A DNA stretch of 64,000 bases, taken from NCBI GenBank assembly GCA_000169355.1, contig AAXX01000002.1:124001-188000 (forward strand), given 5' to 3'. The notes under the pieces were generated by a model, which had not been told where the DNA came from, did not search any database, and saw only the letters and a program-made list of their open reading frames with translations. The number at the start of each line of letters is the position of its first letter. The stretch's first letter is position 1. This DNA comes from Flavobacteria bacterium BAL38 (GTDB taxonomy: Bacteria > Bacteroidota > Bacteroidia > Flavobacteriales > Flavobacteriaceae). The translations under genes were made by a program, and so were the position numbers. Positions 1-8,986 of the stretch are shown here, one piece after another.

Positions 1-660
1 ATGAGTAATGAAAAATGGCTGCAAAATATTGAAACTGCTTTGTCTTTTGGTGTGCCGCATATTTCGAGTTATGCGTTAACGGTGGAGCCTAAAACAGCTT
101 TGCATTCGTTTATTCAAAAAGGAATTATTCCGCAACCAAACGATGAAGTCGCTCAGGAACATTTTGATATTTTAGTCGACAAACTTTCGGAAAACGGTTT
201 CATTCACTACGAATTATCGAATTTTGGGAAAGAAAATTATTTTTCAAAAAACAATTCCAGTTATTGGTTGGGTAAAAAATACATCGGAATTGGTCCGTCG
301 GCGCACAGTTATGATGGAAAAAATAGAGGTTGGAATGTTTCTAATAATTCGTTGTATATTAAATCGATTCAAGAAAATAAATTACCTATTGAAATTGAAA
401 CCTTAACAAAAACCGACCGCTACAATGAATATATTATGACGGGTTTGCGAACGATTTGGGGTGTTTCGTTAGAAAGAATTGAGAAAGAATTTGGAAAAAC
501 CTATTTAGATTACTTATTAATGCAATCCAAAAAATATTTTGACCAAGAATTATTAGAGTGTGTCAAGTTGAGCGAAGTTGAGACTATTTTGAAAACAACA
601 AAAAAAGGAAAGTTTTTGAGTGATGGAATTGCTAGTGATTTGTTTTTATTAAATAAGTAA
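1..660 (+). CDS. hemW: HemW-type radical SAM heme chaperone, 3' part only
   Basis: C-terminal 219 residues of the HemW/coproporphyrinogen-oxidase-like family, which handles heme insertion or trafficking and normally has about 375 residues. Visible family segments are ISSYALTVEP near residue 21, HYELSNF near 69, the YWLG..YIGIGPSAHSYDG stretch near 88-105 and the HemN-type C-terminal region with TRYNEYIMTGLRTIWGVSL-like sequence near 138-158. The radical SAM CxxxCxxC cluster motif would lie upstream and is outside the window, so the ATG at base 1 is probably an internal methionine and not the start. The true HemN reaction is not implied: flavobacterial homologues are usually HemW. Confidence is high for the family, moderate for the exact role. 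Confidence 0.85.
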   Translation: MSNEKWLQNIETALSFGVPHISSYALTVEPKTALHSFIQKGIIPQPNDEVAQEHFDILVDKLSENGFIHYELSNFGKENYFSKNNSSYWLGKKYIGIGPSAHSYDGKNRGWNVSNNSLYIKSIQENKLPIEIETLTKTDRYNEYIMTGLRTIWGVSLERIEKEFGKTYLDYLLMQSKKYFDQELLECVKLSEVETILKTTKKGKFLSDGIASDLFLLNK

Positions 661-664
661 TATT

Positions 665-1045
665 TTATTTAGTGTTAAACAAGCTCAATGTTAAATTCAA
701 AACACCAGTTAATAAAGCGCTGCCAAAATCACTAACTCCATTTGGATTAAAAGAGTCGATTTTAGAATTATATATCGTGTTTTCAGGAATGAAAATAGAA
801 TTTTTATATTCAAATTGCCCTTTATAAACCGAAAAATTATCATTCATCATCGTGGCTCTGTTATACACAGAAAAATCATTTTTTGTGTAAAAGTTGAGTT
901 GATTGAATCCAAAGACATAGTTGCGTGTATTCAAATTTGCATTGATATTAATTGGTTCTAAAATCGGTTGAATAGTATCGACTTTAGTTTGAGAAAACAA
1001 ACAAAAAGTGGATAAAAGCGATAAAATCACAAAAAATTTCTTCAT
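665..1045 (-). CDS. Small secreted protein of unknown function
   Basis: Not recognised. It is a 126-residue protein with a clear N-terminal signal peptide (MKK, a hydrophobic stretch to about residue 17, then FSQ typical of flavobacterial signal peptidase I sites). The mature part is rich in Asn, Phe and Tyr, has no cysteines after the signal, and ends in a weakly hydrophobic segment (about residues 108-123). It converges on hemW with only 4 bp between stops and is divergent from the cyclase-family gene. Probably periplasmic or outer-membrane associated; no function can be assigned. Confidence 0.6.
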   Translation of the reverse strand: MKKFFVILSLLSTFCLFSQTKVDTIQPILEPININANLNTRNYVFGFNQLNFYTKNDFSVYNRATMMNDNFSVYKGQFEYKNSIFIPENTIYNSKIDSFNPNGVSDFGSALLTGVLNLTLSLFNTK

Positions 1046-1097
1046 TTTGTCTATCTTTAAAATCTGAATATCATTGTAAATTTAATCAATAATTGCT

Positions 1098-1874
1098 TTG
1101 AAAACAATAATCACTCACAATAATTTATCACTACAAATCGATTTATCAAAACCAATTGATATTTCTATTCCATTAACAAATAACGAGCAAAATCCGATTG
1201 CGTGGTATCAAAATGCACCTGAAATTGCACCTGTAACTATGGGTGATTGGATAGGAAAAGTTTCGGAAGGGAAATCGTCAACGAATTTTAATAATATTTT
1301 CTTCAATCCGCATGCCCATGGAACGCACACAGAATGTTTAGGACATATTACTAAAGATTTTTATAGTATTAATCAATGTTTGAAGCAGTTTTTCTTTACA
1401 GCGGAATTGATTTCAGTAGAACCAAAAAAGGTTGGAGAAGATTTAGTTATTACGAAAGAACATATCTCGACTGCGCTCGATAAGACAAATAACGCCTCAA
1501 TAGAAGCAATTATCATAAGAACATTACCCAATCTAGAAAGTAAAAAACATTTAAATTATTCCAATACAAATCCGCCTTATTTGGAAGAAGCTGCAGCCAT
1601 TTTTATCAGAGAAAAAGGCATCCAACATTTACTAATCGATTTGCCAAGTGTTGATAAAGAACACGACGAAGGAAAACTATTGTCACACAAAGCATTTTGG
1701 AATGTAAAAGACGTGAATCAAGTAAATAAAGATGCTCGTTTTAATTGTACAATTACGGAGATGATTTATGTTAATGAAGAAGTTCAAGACGGAAGTTATA
1801 TTTTGAATTTACAATTCGCTTCGTTTGAGAATGATGCAAGTCCGAGTAAACCAGTTTTGTTTAGTTTGGAGTAA
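1098..1874 (+). CDS. Cyclase-family (kynurenine formamidase-like) metal hydrolase
   Basis: 258 residues. The HAHGTHTE sequence at residues 72-79 matches the HxGTHxD/E metal-binding signature of the cyclase/KynB family, with DISIPL at 21-26 preceding it as usual. These proteins are zinc-dependent hydrolases or cyclases; the substrate cannot be told from sequence, and kynurenine genes are not next to it, so arylformamidase activity is only one option. The likely start is a TTG at 1098 since no ATG gives a plausible N-terminus; the next in-frame Met is near residue 48, past the conserved DISIPL. The gene is followed 9 bp later by a small membrane-anchored protein and may be cotranscribed with it. 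Confidence 0.75.
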   Translation: MKTIITHNNLSLQIDLSKPIDISIPLTNNEQNPIAWYQNAPEIAPVTMGDWIGKVSEGKSSTNFNNIFFNPHAHGTHTECLGHITKDFYSINQCLKQFFFTAELISVEPKKVGEDLVITKEHISTALDKTNNASIEAIIIRTLPNLESKKHLNYSNTNPPYLEEAAAIFIREKGIQHLLIDLPSVDKEHDEGKLLSHKAFWNVKDVNQVNKDARFNCTITEMIYVNEEVQDGSYILNLQFASFENDASPSKPVLFSLE

Positions 1875-1883
1875 GGAGTTTTT

Positions 1884-2276
1884 ATGAAAAAGGTTTTGAT
1901 AATATTAGGCTCTATTTTAATTTTATTCTTGATGTATTTAGCATTTTGGTTTTATTCAGCTACTGACACTAAAAATGTTCTTTTATCTGGTTATGTTTTT
2001 GATAAAGAAACAAATAAACCCATTCAGAATGCTATAATTAAAATAAAAAATCATCGTTATGAAAGTGATAATGGGATTTCAAATTTTAGTGAATACCTTG
2101 GAGAAGATAACTATAACTTGAAATCTGACAAAAACGGTTTTTATGAAATTAAAATTACTAAAAGCGCATTCATTATTATAGAAGTAAAGAAAAATGGTTA
2201 TAAACTTCGAACAGATAGTGATTATTCATACAAATTCATGAGATTTAAAACTCCTTTAGAAAAAACTAATCACTAA
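1884..2276 (+). CDS. Membrane-anchored protein with carboxypeptidase-regulatory-like domain
   Basis: 130 residues. One N-terminal membrane segment (about residues 4-25) is followed by a small beta-sandwich-like region: LLSGYVFDKETNKPIQNA (about 32-50) is the usual opening strand of carboxypeptidase regulatory-like (CarboxypepD_reg/SusC-N-like) domains and SDKNGFYEI (about 76-84) the usual middle strand. In Bacteroidota such domains occur on TonB receptors or stand alone on envelope proteins. No catalytic residues are seen. The 3' side carries a short CACTAAT-type repeat (2271-2296). Function unknown. Confidence 0.6.
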   Translation: MKKVLIILGSILILFLMYLAFWFYSATDTKNVLLSGYVFDKETNKPIQNAIIKIKNHRYESDNGISNFSEYLGEDNYNLKSDKNGFYEIKITKSAFIIIEVKKNGYKLRTDSDYSYKFMRFKTPLEKTNH

Positions 2277-2300
2277 TTACTTTTCACTAATCACTCAAAA

Positions 2301-2672
2301 ATGGACATTCAACAACTCTACGAATTCTGTCAATCTAAAAAAGGCGTCACCGAACATTTTCCGTTTGATGAAGATACTTTGGTGTTTAAAGTAGGCGGAA
2401 AAATGTTTTGCCTAACCTCATTATCCGAATGGGAAAAAGTAACACCATCGTTAAATTTAAAATGTGATCCAGAACGCGCTTTGGAACTTCGAGCAGAATA
2501 TGAAGCGATTGAACCAGGATATCACATGAGTAAAATACATTGGAATACCGTTCGATTTCATGGCGATGTTTCCGATAAAATGATGTGCGAATTGATTAAT
2601 CACTCCTACGAACTTGTTTTCAAAAGTTTAACGAAAAAAGTCCAACAAGAAATTCAAGAATTAGAAAATTAG
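2301..2672 (+). CDS. MmcQ/YjbR family protein
   Basis: 123 residues, the usual length for the MmcQ/YjbR (CyaY-like fold) family. Family hallmarks seen are KGVTEHFPFDEDTLVFKVGGKMF (split around residues 14-36), SLNLKCDPERALELRAEY (about 51-68) and the PGYHMSKIHWNTV segment (about 74-86). Members are proposed DNA-binding proteins, but the biological role is not established. It stands between the small membrane protein and a PH-domain protein on the same strand, with gaps of 24 and 43 bp, so it may be part of a loose operon. Confidence 0.85.
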   Translation: MDIQQLYEFCQSKKGVTEHFPFDEDTLVFKVGGKMFCLTSLSEWEKVTPSLNLKCDPERALELRAEYEAIEPGYHMSKIHWNTVRFHGDVSDKMMCELINHSYELVFKSLTKKVQQEIQELEN

Positions 2673-2715
2673 GCATTACTTTTGTGCTATTAAAAGAAAA
2701 TTCAAAGTAACTATC

Positions 2716-3417
2716 ATGATAGACAACTTAAAAAAAATATTAAACGAAGATCAAGATCCAAAAGCTATTGAGAAAATCACAGCTAAATTGGAGAATCTTT
2801 TAATGTCAAACGAAGAAGTAGGTTACATTGCCGTTCAGAAAAAACCAGCAGTGACAATTTTCCCAGATAGCATTGTGGTGACAAACAAACGTATCATTTT
2901 ATGTAAACCTAAAAACTTAGGATTGTCAATGGAATTCATTGATTACGATTGGGATGATATTGCAGGTTCATTTGTAAAAGAAGGTATTTTAGGAGCAGAT
3001 TTTACCTTTACAACTAATTCAGATTTAACACACACAGTTGATTATTTACCAAAAAATCAAGCTCGAAAATTATACACTTACGCGAAAGAGCAATTGGATT
3101 TGTTGAAAAATCCGAAAATAACAACTCCAATTATAGAAGAAGTTAAAGCGGAAACTCTAGTTCAAGAAGAAGCTATTGAGGAAACTCCAACAGAGGAAGT
3201 AACTAATTATGCTGAAATTATACCAACTCCAAATGATGTAATTCGCGACACAGAAATTGAAGCTCCAATTACACATAATAACGATTTTGGATTGGCAAAT
3301 TTATCTCAAGACGAATTGTTTGCAAAACTTCAGAACTATAAAAAATTATTAGATAATGGATTAATTCTTCAAGGAGAATATGACCGATTGAAATCGGAGA
3401 TTTTGAAATATCTATAA
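2716..3417 (+). CDS. PH-domain protein with C-terminal SHOCT domain
   Basis: 233 residues. The N-terminal half (about 10-130) resembles bacterial PH/YokE-like domains: it has VTNKRIILCKPK near residue 55-66 and the following DYDWDDIAG strand. A low-complexity acidic linker rich in Glu, Thr and Pro covers about 138-190. The last 35 residues (about LSQDELFAKL to LKSEILKYL) form a short helical SHOCT module, a pattern often found at the ends of bacterial membrane-associated or oligomeric proteins. No membrane segment is seen. The role is unknown. A strong terminator follows directly. Confidence 0.75.
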   Translation: MIDNLKKILNEDQDPKAIEKITAKLENLLMSNEEVGYIAVQKKPAVTIFPDSIVVTNKRIILCKPKNLGLSMEFIDYDWDDIAGSFVKEGILGADFTFTTNSDLTHTVDYLPKNQARKLYTYAKEQLDLLKNPKITTPIIEEVKAETLVQEEAIEETPTEEVTNYAEIIPTPNDVIRDTEIEAPITHNNDFGLANLSQDELFAKLQNYKKLLDNGLILQGEYDRLKSEILKYL

Positions 3418-3436
3418 AACAATACAAATACTATTT

Positions 3437-3468
3437 AAAGCCTGAAATTGTCGTTTCAGGCTTTTTTG
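3437..3468 (+). terminator. Intrinsic terminator after the PH/SHOCT gene
   Basis: An 11-bp stem AAAGCCTGAAA / TTTCAGGCTTT with a 6-nt loop is followed by a T run, 20 bp after the PH-domain gene stop. Confidence 0.9.
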
Positions 3469-3537
3469 TTTGTGTAACTTTTGTAACAGATAATGTTTTG
3501 ATTATTAGGTAACTTTACATTATAAAACTAAAACAAA

Positions 3538-4740
3538 ATGAAAACAACAGTAGTAATAGGAGGAAGTTTTGCAGGTATGACTGCAGCCCTAGAAATAAAG
3601 AGAAAAGGTAAAGACCAACATAAAGTTATTTTAATTGATAAATCACCATTGTTTTTGTTCATCCCATCATTAATTTGGGTGCCTTTTGGAAGACGAGATA
3701 TCAAAGATATTTCTTTTAGAAAAGACACCATTTTAGCTAAAAAAGGAGTGGATTTTGTAAATGCAGAAGCTTTAAAAGTTGATGTAAAAAACCAAATAGT
3801 TACTACAGATAAAGGCGATTATAAATACGACCATTTAGTAGTAGCAACAGGACCTAGAGTAAAATACGATGTAGCGCCAGGAGTTGCAGAACATACGCAT
3901 TATATTGGAACGCCAAACGGAGCGATGAAAGCAAGAACTGCTTTGGAAGAATTTAAGAAAAATCCGGGCCCAATTGTAATTGGTGCGACTCAAAATGCAG
4001 GTTGTATGGGCGCAGCTTATGAGTTTCTTTTTAATGTAGAAAAATGGCTTCGCGAACAAAATATTCGTAAAAAAGTAGATTTATATTGGATTACACCTGA
4101 AGATTATTTAGGACATTTTGGAATCGATGGAATGCCAATGGGCGAAACCATGCTAAAATCGTTCATGAGTATGTTTAATATTCATTATAAAACACAAGTT
4201 GGAGTTGAAGAAGTTACCGAAGATAAAATCAAATTGACAAATGGTGAAGAATTGCCTTTCAAATTCTCTATGTTAATGCCACCATTTATTGGTGTTGAAT
4301 TTGTAACCAATTCTCCTGAATTACATGCTACACCAACAGGCTATATTCCGGTTAAAGACAGTTACCAACACGTAGATTATCCAAATGTTTGGGCAGCCGG
4401 AATTGCTGTTAATGTTCCGCTACCATTTACACCAGGAAAAGTGCCTTTTGCTTCACCAAAAACGGGTTATCCAAGTGATGAAACCGGAAAAATAGTGGCC
4501 GAAAACATCATCAGAGTAACAGAAGGTAAAACCCAACTAAAAGAAAAAGCTTGGGGAAGAATTCCCGGATTATGCGTTATGGATGCTGGTAAAAAAGAAG
4601 TATTGTTATTATCAACAAGTCTTTTCAAACCAAGAACTTTTGCCATCATGATTCCAAATGTAATCTATGATTTTAATAAAGTAATTTTAGAAAAATATTT
4701 CCTTTGGAAAAGTAGAAATGGATATTCTTATTTACCATAG
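3538..4740 (+). CDS. NAD(P)/FAD-dependent oxidoreductase, sulfide:quinone reductase-like
   Basis: 400 residues. The N-terminal FAD-binding motif is TVVIGGSFAGMTAALE (about residues 3-18, GxxxxGxxA). DHLVVATGPRVKYD (about 100-113) is the second dinucleotide-site strand and VWAAGIAVNVP (about 284-294) the conserved flavin-contact region near the C-terminus. The whole resembles the SQR/NDH-2-like flavoprotein family, which moves electrons from sulfide or NADH to quinone. A cysteine at about 158 (AGCMGA) lies in the region where SQRs have a catalytic Cys, but the second and third redox cysteines cannot be placed with confidence. The gene is monocistronic, with terminators on both sides. Real substrate uncertain. 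Confidence 0.75.
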   Translation: MKTTVVIGGSFAGMTAALEIKRKGKDQHKVILIDKSPLFLFIPSLIWVPFGRRDIKDISFRKDTILAKKGVDFVNAEALKVDVKNQIVTTDKGDYKYDHLVVATGPRVKYDVAPGVAEHTHYIGTPNGAMKARTALEEFKKNPGPIVIGATQNAGCMGAAYEFLFNVEKWLREQNIRKKVDLYWITPEDYLGHFGIDGMPMGETMLKSFMSMFNIHYKTQVGVEEVTEDKIKLTNGEELPFKFSMLMPPFIGVEFVTNSPELHATPTGYIPVKDSYQHVDYPNVWAAGIAVNVPLPFTPGKVPFASPKTGYPSDETGKIVAENIIRVTEGKTQLKEKAWGRIPGLCVMDAGKKEVLLLSTSLFKPRTFAIMIPNVIYDFNKVILEKYFLWKSRNGYSYLP

Positions 4741-4775
4741 TTTTTAGCTTTAAGTTCATAAAGTTATTTGTAAAG

Positions 4776-4810
4776 AAAAACCCAACATTTTATTATATGT
4801 TGGGTTTTTC
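4776..4810 (+). terminator. Terminator after the FAD oxidoreductase gene
   Basis: A stem AAAAACCCAACA / TGTTGGGTTTTT with a 10-nt AT loop ends in a T run, 36 bp after the stop. It abuts the CACNAAG repeat. Confidence 0.85.
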
Positions 4811-4850
4811 TTTGTGTTCTTAGTGTAAATCTTGGTGAACTTTGTGGTTA
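4810..4850 (-). repeat. CACNAAG heptamer array
   Basis: Read on the minus strand the segment contains CACAAAG, CACCAAG, CACTAAG and CACAAAG at 4840-4846, 4831-4837, 4819-4825 and 4810-4816, spaced 9, 12 and 9 bp. It lies between a terminator and the 3' end of the DUF4407 gene. A related shorter array occurs at 11795-11817. Confidence 0.7.
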
Positions 4851-4854
4851 AGCT

Positions 4855-5955
4855 CTACATCGATTTCTTCTGTTTCTCAACAAAACCATCAGCTTGGAGT
4901 TTTAGCAATTCCATAGCACTTTTCTTTTTGTAGTTGAACAGTTCTTTATCTTCTTTGATGTCGGCATAGACTTTATCGTAGATTTCGGCATCGGTTTTCT
5001 TTTGTAATTCGCTTTGGTAACGATTTTGAGCTAGCATGTTTTTGATGCCCATTTCGTTGTCTTCTTGTTTGAAATCGTATTCGCTTTTTGGCGACAATAA
5101 TTTGGCAATAATGGGCGAAGTTTCAATCGCTAAAAACAATAGCATAATGAAAAAAGATGGTAAGAATGGTAATTTGTTCAAAGCATTTATTCGTGCCATT
5201 AAACCATCGAAACCTTCGATAATAGGTTGGGTTTCGATAACTTTTTTATCTAAATCAGCTTGTAAGGTTTTAGATTTGGCTTCTAAATCGGTAATTTTTG
5301 TTTGGTTTGCAGCTTTTAAAGTGGCTAAGTCTTGCAATGAAGCATCATGTTTTTCACGTTTTTCTTTATAAACCGGACCTTTGCCTAACTTTTTAGTTCC
5401 AGCAGTTCCTTCGGCTTCAGTGATGTAAACCGAATATAAATCATTTACTTCTTTCTCTTTTTTAAGAATATCCGATTTTAAACTATCAATTTGCGCTTTG
5501 TTTTTATCTAAATCCGATTGAAAATAATTGGCGACTTGTTTTTTGTTGGCCAACATCATTTCATTCTTTTCTTTTAGTAAAACCGTATTGATTTCTTTTT
5601 CAAAGATTTTAATTTCCAAAGGTTTTGAAATTACGATAGCAATAATTATCGCTAAAGCAATTCGTGGAATAGCTTGAATGAATTCGTCTAAAAAACTATC
5701 TCTTTTTTTAATGGTAGAAACAATAAATCGATCCAAATTAAAAATTAGCAAGCCCCAAACTAAACCGAAAGCTATTGCAATAATCGCATTATCGAAAACA
5801 GTGAAAAGCGCATAAGAACTCGCAATAAAAGCCATTACGGCTGTGAAGAAAACGGTTGCTCCAATTCCGGCATATTTGTTTTGCTCGCCATTAGAACAGC
5901 CATTAATTACGTCGGAATCTACGCCCGAACATAACATAAAAAAACGTTTTAACAT
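4855..5955 (-). CDS. DUF4407 membrane protein
   Basis: 366 residues. Three N-terminal membrane segments (about 32-52, 58-80 and 93-112) are followed by a long charged, Lys/Glu/Ala-rich coiled-coil region (about 118-250) and a fourth membrane segment (about 265-290), then a basic cytoplasmic tail. The NLDRFIV sequence after the second segment is typical of DUF4407. This domain plan fits a membrane protein that exposes a coiled-coil loop. Function is unknown for the family. It is transcribed alone, with a possible -7 box TAAATTTG (minus strand, 6017-6010). Confidence 0.8.
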   Translation of the reverse strand: MLKRFFMLCSGVDSDVINGCSNGEQNKYAGIGATVFFTAVMAFIASSYALFTVFDNAIIAIAFGLVWGLLIFNLDRFIVSTIKKRDSFLDEFIQAIPRIALAIIIAIVISKPLEIKIFEKEINTVLLKEKNEMMLANKKQVANYFQSDLDKNKAQIDSLKSDILKKEKEVNDLYSVYITEAEGTAGTKKLGKGPVYKEKREKHDASLQDLATLKAANQTKITDLEAKSKTLQADLDKKVIETQPIIEGFDGLMARINALNKLPFLPSFFIMLLFLAIETSPIIAKLLSPKSEYDFKQEDNEMGIKNMLAQNRYQSELQKKTDAEIYDKVYADIKEDKELFNYKKKSAMELLKLQADGFVEKQKKSM

Positions 5956-6017
5956 GATGATTGATTTTGATCCACCAAAGGCGGACAGGTTGATGATTGA
6001 TGATTAGTACAAATTTA
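5956..6017 (-). promoter_or_regulatory. DUF4407 upstream region with short repeats and a -7 box
   Basis: On the minus strand a TAAATTTG (6017-6010) fits the TAnnTTTG -7 consensus about 55 bp upstream of the DUF4407 start. No good -33 TTG is at 17-21 bp, so this is tentative. Between it and the start lie ATGATTGATGATTAG-type repeats and an imperfect inverted repeat, TCCACC-AAA-GGCGGA, at about 5971-5985. Confidence 0.35.
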
Positions 6018-6073
6018 ACGCCAAAAGTTACGTCGTATTGTAATTTGTTGATAATTAAATTTTTATGAAATAA

Positions 6074-6114
6074 AAAACCCTCACATTTCCGAATGGTCGG
6101 AATACAAGGGTTCT
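6074..6114 (-). terminator. Terminator of ahcY
   Basis: On the minus strand AACCCTTG-TA-TTCCG pairs with CGGAA-A-TG-T-GAGGGTT around a 6-nt loop with two small internal bulges, followed by TTTTTAT. It lies about 45 bp after the ahcY stop. Confidence 0.75.
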
Positions 6115-6156
6115 ATATATTTAAGTGACTATTTACTAATCACTTTTTACTAAAAA

Positions 6157-7473
6157 CTAGTATCTGTAATATTCTGGTTTGAATGGACCTTGTACTTCTA
6201 CACCAATATATTCTGCTTGGTCTGGACGTAAAGTTTCTAATTCAACTCCTAATTTAGCTAAGTGTAAAGCAGCTACTTTTTCATCTAAATGTTTAGGCAA
6301 CATGTACACTTCGTTTTTGTAAGCAGAAATATTAGTCCATAATTCAATTTGAGCTAACGTTTGGTTTGTAAATGAATTACTCATTACAAAACTTGGGTGA
6401 CCTGTAGCACAACCTAAGTTTACTAAACGACCTTCCGCTAAAATGATGATATCATTTCCAGCAATTGTATATTTATCTACTTGTGGTTTAATTTCGATTT
6501 TAGATGCACCATGGTTTTTGTTTAACCAAGCCATATCAATTTCGTTATCGAAGTGACCAATGTTACAAACGATAGTTTTGTCTTTCATTTGCTCAAAGTG
6601 CGAACCTAAAACGATGTCTTTATTTCCAGTAGTTGTAATAATAATGTCGGCAATACCAACAACAGTGTTTAATTTTTTAACTTCAAAACCGTCCATTGCA
6701 GCTTGTAAAGCACAAATTGGATCAATTTCAGTAACGGTTACAATAGAACCAGCACCTCTAAAAGAAGCTGCAGTTCCTTTTCCAACATCACCATATCCAC
6801 AAACAACCACTCTTTTTCCAGCTAACATAATGTCTGTCGCTCTTCTAACAGCATCAACAGCCGATTCCTTACATCCGTATTTGTTATCAAATTTAGATTT
6901 AGTAACAGAATCGTTAACGTTAATAGCGGGCATGTGTAATGTTCCAGCTTTCATTCTTTCGTACAAACGGTGAACTCCAGTAGTAGTTTCTTCTGATAAT
7001 CCATTGATTCCAGGAATTAATTCTGGGTAACGGTCAAAAACCATGTTGGTTAAATCTCCACCATCATCCAAAATCATGTTTAATGGTTTTCTATCTTCAC
7101 CAAAGAATAAAGTTTGCTCAATACACCAATCAAAATCTTCTTCATTTAAACCTTTCCAAGCATACACTTGAATTCCAGCAGCAGCAATTGCAGCAGCAGC
7201 TTGATCTTGAGTTGAGAAAATATTACAAGATGACCAAGTAACCTCTGCACCTAAAGCAATTAAAGTTTCAATCAAAACAGCAGTTTGAATTGTCATGTGA
7301 AGACATCCAGCAATTCTTGCTCCTTTTAAAGGTTGAGTTGCTCCATATTCTGCTCTTAAAGCCATTAAACCTGGCATTTCTGCTTCAGCTAATTCAATCT
7401 CTTTTCTTCCCCAAGCTGCAAGTGAAATGTCTTTCACTTTGTAAGCTACATAAGGTAATGTTTGTGTACTCAT
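6157..7473 (-). CDS. ahcY: Adenosylhomocysteinase
   Basis: 438 residues, full length. It hydrolyses S-adenosylhomocysteine to adenosine and homocysteine, relieving product inhibition of methyltransferases. Seen are [10 protein letters not shown] at about 56-65 (substrate domain), [10 protein letters not shown] at 161-170, [13 protein letters not shown] at about 185-197, and the NAD-binding loop [10 protein letters not shown] at about 224-233. The C-terminal KPEYYRY tail is the typical active-site-lid ending of the family. The gene is monocistronic with its own promoter and terminator. No SAM or SAH riboswitch is apparent in its roughly 35-nt leader. Confidence 0.97.
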   Translation of the reverse strand: MSTQTLPYVAYKVKDISLAAWGRKEIELAEAEMPGLMALRAEYGATQPLKGARIAGCLHMTIQTAVLIETLIALGAEVTWSSCNIFSTQDQAAAAIAAAGIQVYAWKGLNEEDFDWCIEQTLFFGEDRKPLNMILDDGGDLTNMVFDRYPELIPGINGLSEETTTGVHRLYERMKAGTLHMPAINVNDSVTKSKFDNKYGCKESAVDAVRRATDIMLAGKRVVVCGYGDVGKGTAASFRGAGSIVTVTEIDPICALQAAMDGFEVKKLNTVVGIADIIITTTGNKDIVLGSHFEQMKDKTIVCNIGHFDNEIDMAWLNKNHGASKIEIKPQVDKYTIAGNDIIILAEGRLVNLGCATGHPSFVMSNSFTNQTLAQIELWTNISAYKNEVYMLPKHLDEKVAALHLAKLGVELETLRPDQAEYIGVEVQGPFKPEYYRY

Positions 7474-7508
7474 CTATTATGTATATTTGTATATTCTTAA
7501 TTAGGGCG

Positions 7509-7516
7509 CAAAATTA
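7509..7516 (-). promoter_or_regulatory. -7 box for ahcY
   Basis: TAATTTTG on the minus strand matches TAnnTTTG and lies 36 bp upstream of the ahcY ATG. No clear -33 TTG at normal spacing was found, so confidence is moderate. Confidence 0.5.
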
Positions 7517-7602
7517 CAAAATAAGTTTTTATTTTCTGAAAGAATTTAAGTATTTTGTGAATTGTTTAATATTCTAATGATTTGAAAAACAACAAAATAT
7601 AA

Positions 7603-8268
7603 ATGCCATTACATAAAACCATACAAATAAACGAAAATACAACGGCGTATTTTTGGCACATTACCGAAGACGTAACTTCATTATTTAGAGCAGTTTCGTT
7701 AAAAGACACCTCTCTTTTTCGTTTAGAAGGAATGAAATCGGAAGCTCATCAAAAAGGTTTTTTAGCTGTACGAATGTTGTTGCAACATCTAGGCTACACC
7801 GATTATGATTTACATTATGATGAAAGTGGAAAACCGCATTTAAGGCCAGAAACTGTAAGTTGGAAACTGGAAGAAAACCCATCACCCAAACATATATCTA
7901 TTTCTCATTCTCATGAATTTTCGTGTATTTGTGTAAGTACCGAATTAATGGGAATTGATATGGAAAAATGCAAAGAAAAAACGCTTAAAATTGCGCCTAG
8001 GTTTTTAGAAATGAAGCATTTGGAAAATCTTTCTACTCCAGATAAAATTGCAAAAGCTACTGTAATTTGGGGTGTAAAAGAATCAATATTTAAAATTAAA
8101 AACGAAGTTGGAATTAGTTTTCCAGAACATATTTTTGAAGACGAATTTAATTTAAAAGACGGAAAGTGTTCTGCTAATTTGCATTTTAATAACCAAATAG
8201 AAAACTTTAATATTCAATTTTATAATGTAGAAGAGTATATCTTTGTGTGTGCTTTCCCAAAAAAATAA
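7603..8268 (+). CDS. 4'-phosphopantetheinyl transferase superfamily protein
   Basis: 221 residues, Sfp/AcpT-like. Motif 1 GIDMEK (117-122) and motif 3 WGVKESIFK (156-164) carry the Mg- and CoA-binding Asp, Glu and Lys residues of the family; ISISHSHE (98-105) is the upstream conserved region. The enzyme transfers the phosphopantetheine arm from CoA to a carrier protein. No PKS/NRPS gene is nearby, so the target is probably the fatty-acid ACP or another distant carrier protein. It opens a compact operon: only 1 bp separates its stop from the start of pcrB. The ATG at 7603 gives the usual length. Confidence 0.85.
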   Translation: MPLHKTIQINENTTAYFWHITEDVTSLFRAVSLKDTSLFRLEGMKSEAHQKGFLAVRMLLQHLGYTDYDLHYDESGKPHLRPETVSWKLEENPSPKHISISHSHEFSCICVSTELMGIDMEKCKEKTLKIAPRFLEMKHLENLSTPDKIAKATVIWGVKESIFKIKNEVGISFPEHIFEDEFNLKDGKCSANLHFNNQIENFNIQFYNVEEYIFVCAFPKK

Positions 8269-8269
8269 A

Positions 8270-8986
8270 ATGCAAAACCTGTATCAAAATATACTTCAAG
8301 CGAAAAAGAACCGTCAAAAATTATTGGCTATTTTAATTGATCCCGAAAAGGTTTCGATTGAACAAGCTTTGATTTTGTCTGAAAAAATAAAAAAATCCCC
8401 AGCCACACATATTTTTGTCGGCGGAAGTACTTTTAATGGAACACATTTAGACGAGCTGATTTCCATAATTAAAACAACTACGCAGTTACCGGTTTTAATT
8501 TTTCCAGGTCATCCTTCCCAGATTTCCAATGAAGCCGACGGAATTTTGTTTTTGAGTTTGCTTTCAGGTCGAAATCCAGAGTATTTGATTGAGCATCATA
8601 TCAATTCGGTAGATATATTAGCAAAATCTAATTTGGAAATTATCCCAACAGGTTATTTGCTAATTGATGGAGGAAAAGAAACGGCTGTGCAACGTGTGAG
8701 TCAAACTCAACCGATTGAACAAGATAATATTGAATTGGCTTATAAAACAGCAAAAGCAGGAGAATTTTTAGGAAAGAAATTAATTTATTTAGAAGCCGGA
8801 AGTGGAGCGAATCAACACGTTTCGTTAGATATGATTCGCTATGTAGCTCAAAATATCGAAATTCCATTAATTGTTGGTGGCGGCATTCGTTCTATGAAAA
8901 CGATTCAGGAAGTGTATAATGCCGGAGCAGATTTGGTGGTAATAGGAACAGCCTTTGAAAACGATAATAATTTCTTTTCAGTATGA
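8270..8986 (+). CDS. pcrB: Geranylgeranylglyceryl/heptaprenylglyceryl phosphate synthase (PcrB family)
   Basis: 238 residues with a TIM-barrel order of family motifs: LIDPEK near residue 23-28, VGGSTFNG near 48-55, FPGHPSQI near 81-88, YLEAGSGA near 173-180, IVGGGIRS near 205-212 and AGADLVVIGTAFE near 220-232. These bind glycerol-1-phosphate and the prenyl diphosphate. In Archaea and some Bacteroidota the product is an ether-lipid precursor. The ATG at 8270 is preferred over an upstream in-frame codon inside the previous gene because it starts right after that gene's stop and gives the normal N-terminus. It overlaps pnuC by 4 bp (ATGA). Confidence 0.88.
   Translation: MQNLYQNILQAKKNRQKLLAILIDPEKVSIEQALILSEKIKKSPATHIFVGGSTFNGTHLDELISIIKTTTQLPVLIFPGHPSQISNEADGILFLSLLSGRNPEYLIEHHINSVDILAKSNLEIIPTGYLLIDGGKETAVQRVSQTQPIEQDNIELAYKTAKAGEFLGKKLIYLEAGSGANQHVSLDMIRYVAQNIEIPLIVGGGIRSMKTIQEVYNAGADLVVIGTAFENDNNFFSV

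Noticed and set aside
7474..7600. SAM or SAH riboswitch before ahcY
   Set aside because: The leader is only about 35 nt and has no recognisable aptamer core.
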